Assembly: GCA_946811695.1 (NCBI GenBank)
Contig: OX328125.1
Location: 45,183,345-45,247,344, forward strand
Reading direction: 5' to 3'
Source: Gonocerus acuteangulatus
Lineage: Eukaryota; Arthropoda; Insecta; Hemiptera; Coreidae
DNA: 64,000 nucleotides
A program made the position numbers and the translations under genes. The number at the start of each line of letters is the position of its first letter. Position 1 is the stretch's first letter. This document shows, piece by piece, positions 62,475 to 64,000 of this stretch. The notes beneath the pieces are model-generated. The model was not told where the DNA came from, did not search any database, and worked only from the letters and a program-made list of their open reading frames with translations.

Positions 62475-63365
62475 AATCTAGGCGGACGGTAGTGCGCCAG
62501 GCCAAGTTCCGGCCTAAGCATACTGTGTGTATATTACAGGAGGTATTAGAGCTGATTTTTACCCTCTCATAACTTTCAACCAGGTAAAGATAAAGTTATG
62601 AAATTTTACACAGGTATTATACTACTAGATGTGAGTAAAACTGGAAAGTTTCATAATTCTACATCGAATAGTTTCTGAGATATAAGCAATCGAAAATCGG
62701 GATTTATAGGACTCACTCACTCACTCACTCACTGACTCATCAAAATTATTAGGCATTTCCCTTGATGCTAGAGACTTGCAATTTTGCATGAAGATAGATA
62801 TGAAGACGTTATTAAAGGAAAAAACCGAAAAATCGCGAAACGTTGTGTTTGATTCCGCTTCCGGGGCGGGGGCGTTCCGGTTTTGTACTTCCTTCGGAAA
62901 CCCATCATTCCGTCCGAAACCCATGATGTGGGGTATCAAATGAATTTTCTCGGTATGAAGAACCTATATTTGATGTTTTAAGAAACAATTAGACGCATAT
63001 AGGCTCGGTAAAAATCTTATACCAGCTGTCTGTCTGTATGTTTGTTCCTCTTACAAATCCGTACCGTTTGACCAAACTTGGGACACAGATGGATCTTGAT
63101 ACGGAGAGAATCATAGGCTAGGTTAAATTGTCTATCAGCTGTCTGTCTGCATGTTTGTTCCTTACACAAATTCACAACATTTGACCGATTTTGACCAAAC
63201 TTGGCACACAGGTAGGCCTTGGTCCGGGGAATGCACTAGGCTAGGTAAAAAAGGTCTTTCAGCTGTCTGTCTGTATGTTTGTTCCTTATACAAATTCACA
63301 CCGTTTGGCCTATTTTGACCAAACTTGGCACGCAGGTAGGTCTTGATATGGGAGTGTCATATTAC
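62475..63365 (+). mobile_element. Helitron-like element body with tandem repeats
   Basis: Begins near TCTAGGCGGACGGTAGTGCG. It contains ACTCACTCACTCACTCACTG (62710-62732), the phrase CCCATGATGTGGGGTATCAA, and three ~120-bp repeats at 63001, 63115 and 63238 (AGCTGTCTGTCTG..TGTTTGTTCC and GACCAAACTTGG.ACACAG). These repeats are shared with 56280-56520. A second GGGGTATCAAATGAAT phrase lies at 63430. No 3' hairpin was found, so the copy is incomplete. Confidence 0.6.
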
Positions 63366-63627
63366 CTATGACGTTTTTTACTTTTTGTTCCATCGAAACG
63401 CCATCATTCCTTCTGAAACCCATCATGTGGGGTATCAAATGAATCGTCTTGGTAAGGAGAACCTATATTTGATGTTTTAAAAAACATTTCGATGCATCTT
63501 AACAAACACAGTTGTGACTTCTTTCTTAAATGTAGTAAATAAAGTCGTAGGGGTTCACTGCATAATATACTTGAAAGCAGATACTAAGTTTTTCAATGTC
63601 TAGCCATCTAAAGTACCAAGTTTAAGA

Positions 63628-63840
63628 TTACAAACCCAAAATGTATCGTCTTTGTTTCTTATATTTTTCTTGAAGGCCTTCTGCACTTTCCCTATTGTGA
63701 TCTTTATCCTCGGGATAAGGTTTCTGTGTTTTACAGTGTAATAGTTTAGTTAAGAGAGCAATCAATTTGTCCTCTAGAGTAATGTCATCTGGAAGAGCTT
63801 CTAACTTTTCTAGTCTAGTGATTAGATGTATGTAGGTTGA
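63628..63840 (-). CDS. Unassigned 70-codon ORF or exon
   Basis: Open from a stop at 63843-63841 to TAA at 63630-63628, without an early Met: ITRLEKLEALPDDITLEDKL, IALLTKLLHCKTQKPYPEDK, EGLQEKYKKQRRYILGL. Charged, helical, and codon-like in composition, unlike the surroundings. It could be a retrotransposon gag fragment, or an exon of an upstream gene ending at a GTTTGT donor. No homology recognised. Confidence 0.25.
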   Translation of the reverse strand, partial: STYIHLITRLEKLEALPDDITLEDKLIALLTKLLHCKTQKPYPEDKDHNRESAEGLQEKYKKQRRYILGL

Positions 63841-64000
63841 TTATTGGTATCAAATATCAAGCAGTAAGGAGAACCTTATGCAGAATCCAAAGACCCTGGT
63901 TTTATATGAAGTACAAAAGCCAGTAGGTATGCGGCAACTAAATTCTATTTAATACTTAGAAAAAAGGAATGAGATCCCCAAAAAAACATAAAAGTGAAAT

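Noticed and set aside
1..64000. Prokaryotic operon, phage or defence system
   Set aside because: Spliced animal genes, SINEs and eukaryotic transposons throughout; no operon-like gene runs or ribosome-binding sites.

Overview
The window is nuclear DNA of an invertebrate animal, most likely an arthropod (inference). It is strongly AT-rich. Genes are split into short exons with GT-AG introns, and nearly all non-coding space is transposon debris: Jockey-, RTE- and CR1-like LINEs, hAT, pogo/Tigger, Tc1, Harbinger-like and Helitron-like elements, an LTR element, and tRNA- and 5S-derived SINEs. No bacterial-type gene organisation is present.

Layout: two tandem, same-orientation (minus strand) genes for an ACOX3-type peroxisomal acyl-CoA oxidase fill 1.7-48.2 kb. 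The left copy (copy A) shows 11 exons from its ATG at 19153 down to 1708; its last three exons are not in the window. The right copy (copy B, 22782-48201) is complete: 14 exons, 2055 coding bases, 684 residues, ending in the peroxisomal signal SKL. Ten of the eleven exons common to both have the same length, and intron phases agree, so this is a tandem gene duplication. Introns are bloated by insertions: a ~2 kb foldback element, a pogo-like element, a Tc1 element and LINE remnants in copy A; an LTR element, a full-length Jockey-like LINE with a MITE nested in it, two hAT foldback elements, a CR1-like LINE and a hAT element with transposase remnant in copy B.

From 48.2 to 58.7 kb I find no host gene. 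The stretch holds hAT MITEs with exact 8-bp target duplications, Helitron-like elements with terminal hairpins, a pogo-like element with a second family inserted in and beside it, a Harbinger-like MITE and long (TA)n tracts. From 60.8 down to 58.7 kb lie the last five exons of a third minus-strand gene, an MCM-family protein whose C-terminal lid resembles MCMDC2. Its earlier exons were not found; the rest of the window to 64 kb is SINE and Helitron-like sequence plus one orphan 70-codon ORF.

How the genes relate: the two ACOX genes would act in peroxisomal beta-oxidation, probably of branched-chain or long-chain acyl-CoA. The MCM-like gene, if MCMDC2, belongs to meiotic recombination and has no functional tie to them. 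No new multi-gene system was found. The most informative observations are a 5S-rRNA-derived SINE sharing its tail with tRNA-derived SINEs, an array of primer-binding-site-like segments in the LTR element, a GC splice donor in copy B beside a LINE tail, and well-dated nested transposon insertions. Exon edges and target duplications were read by eye; none was checked against transcripts or databases.
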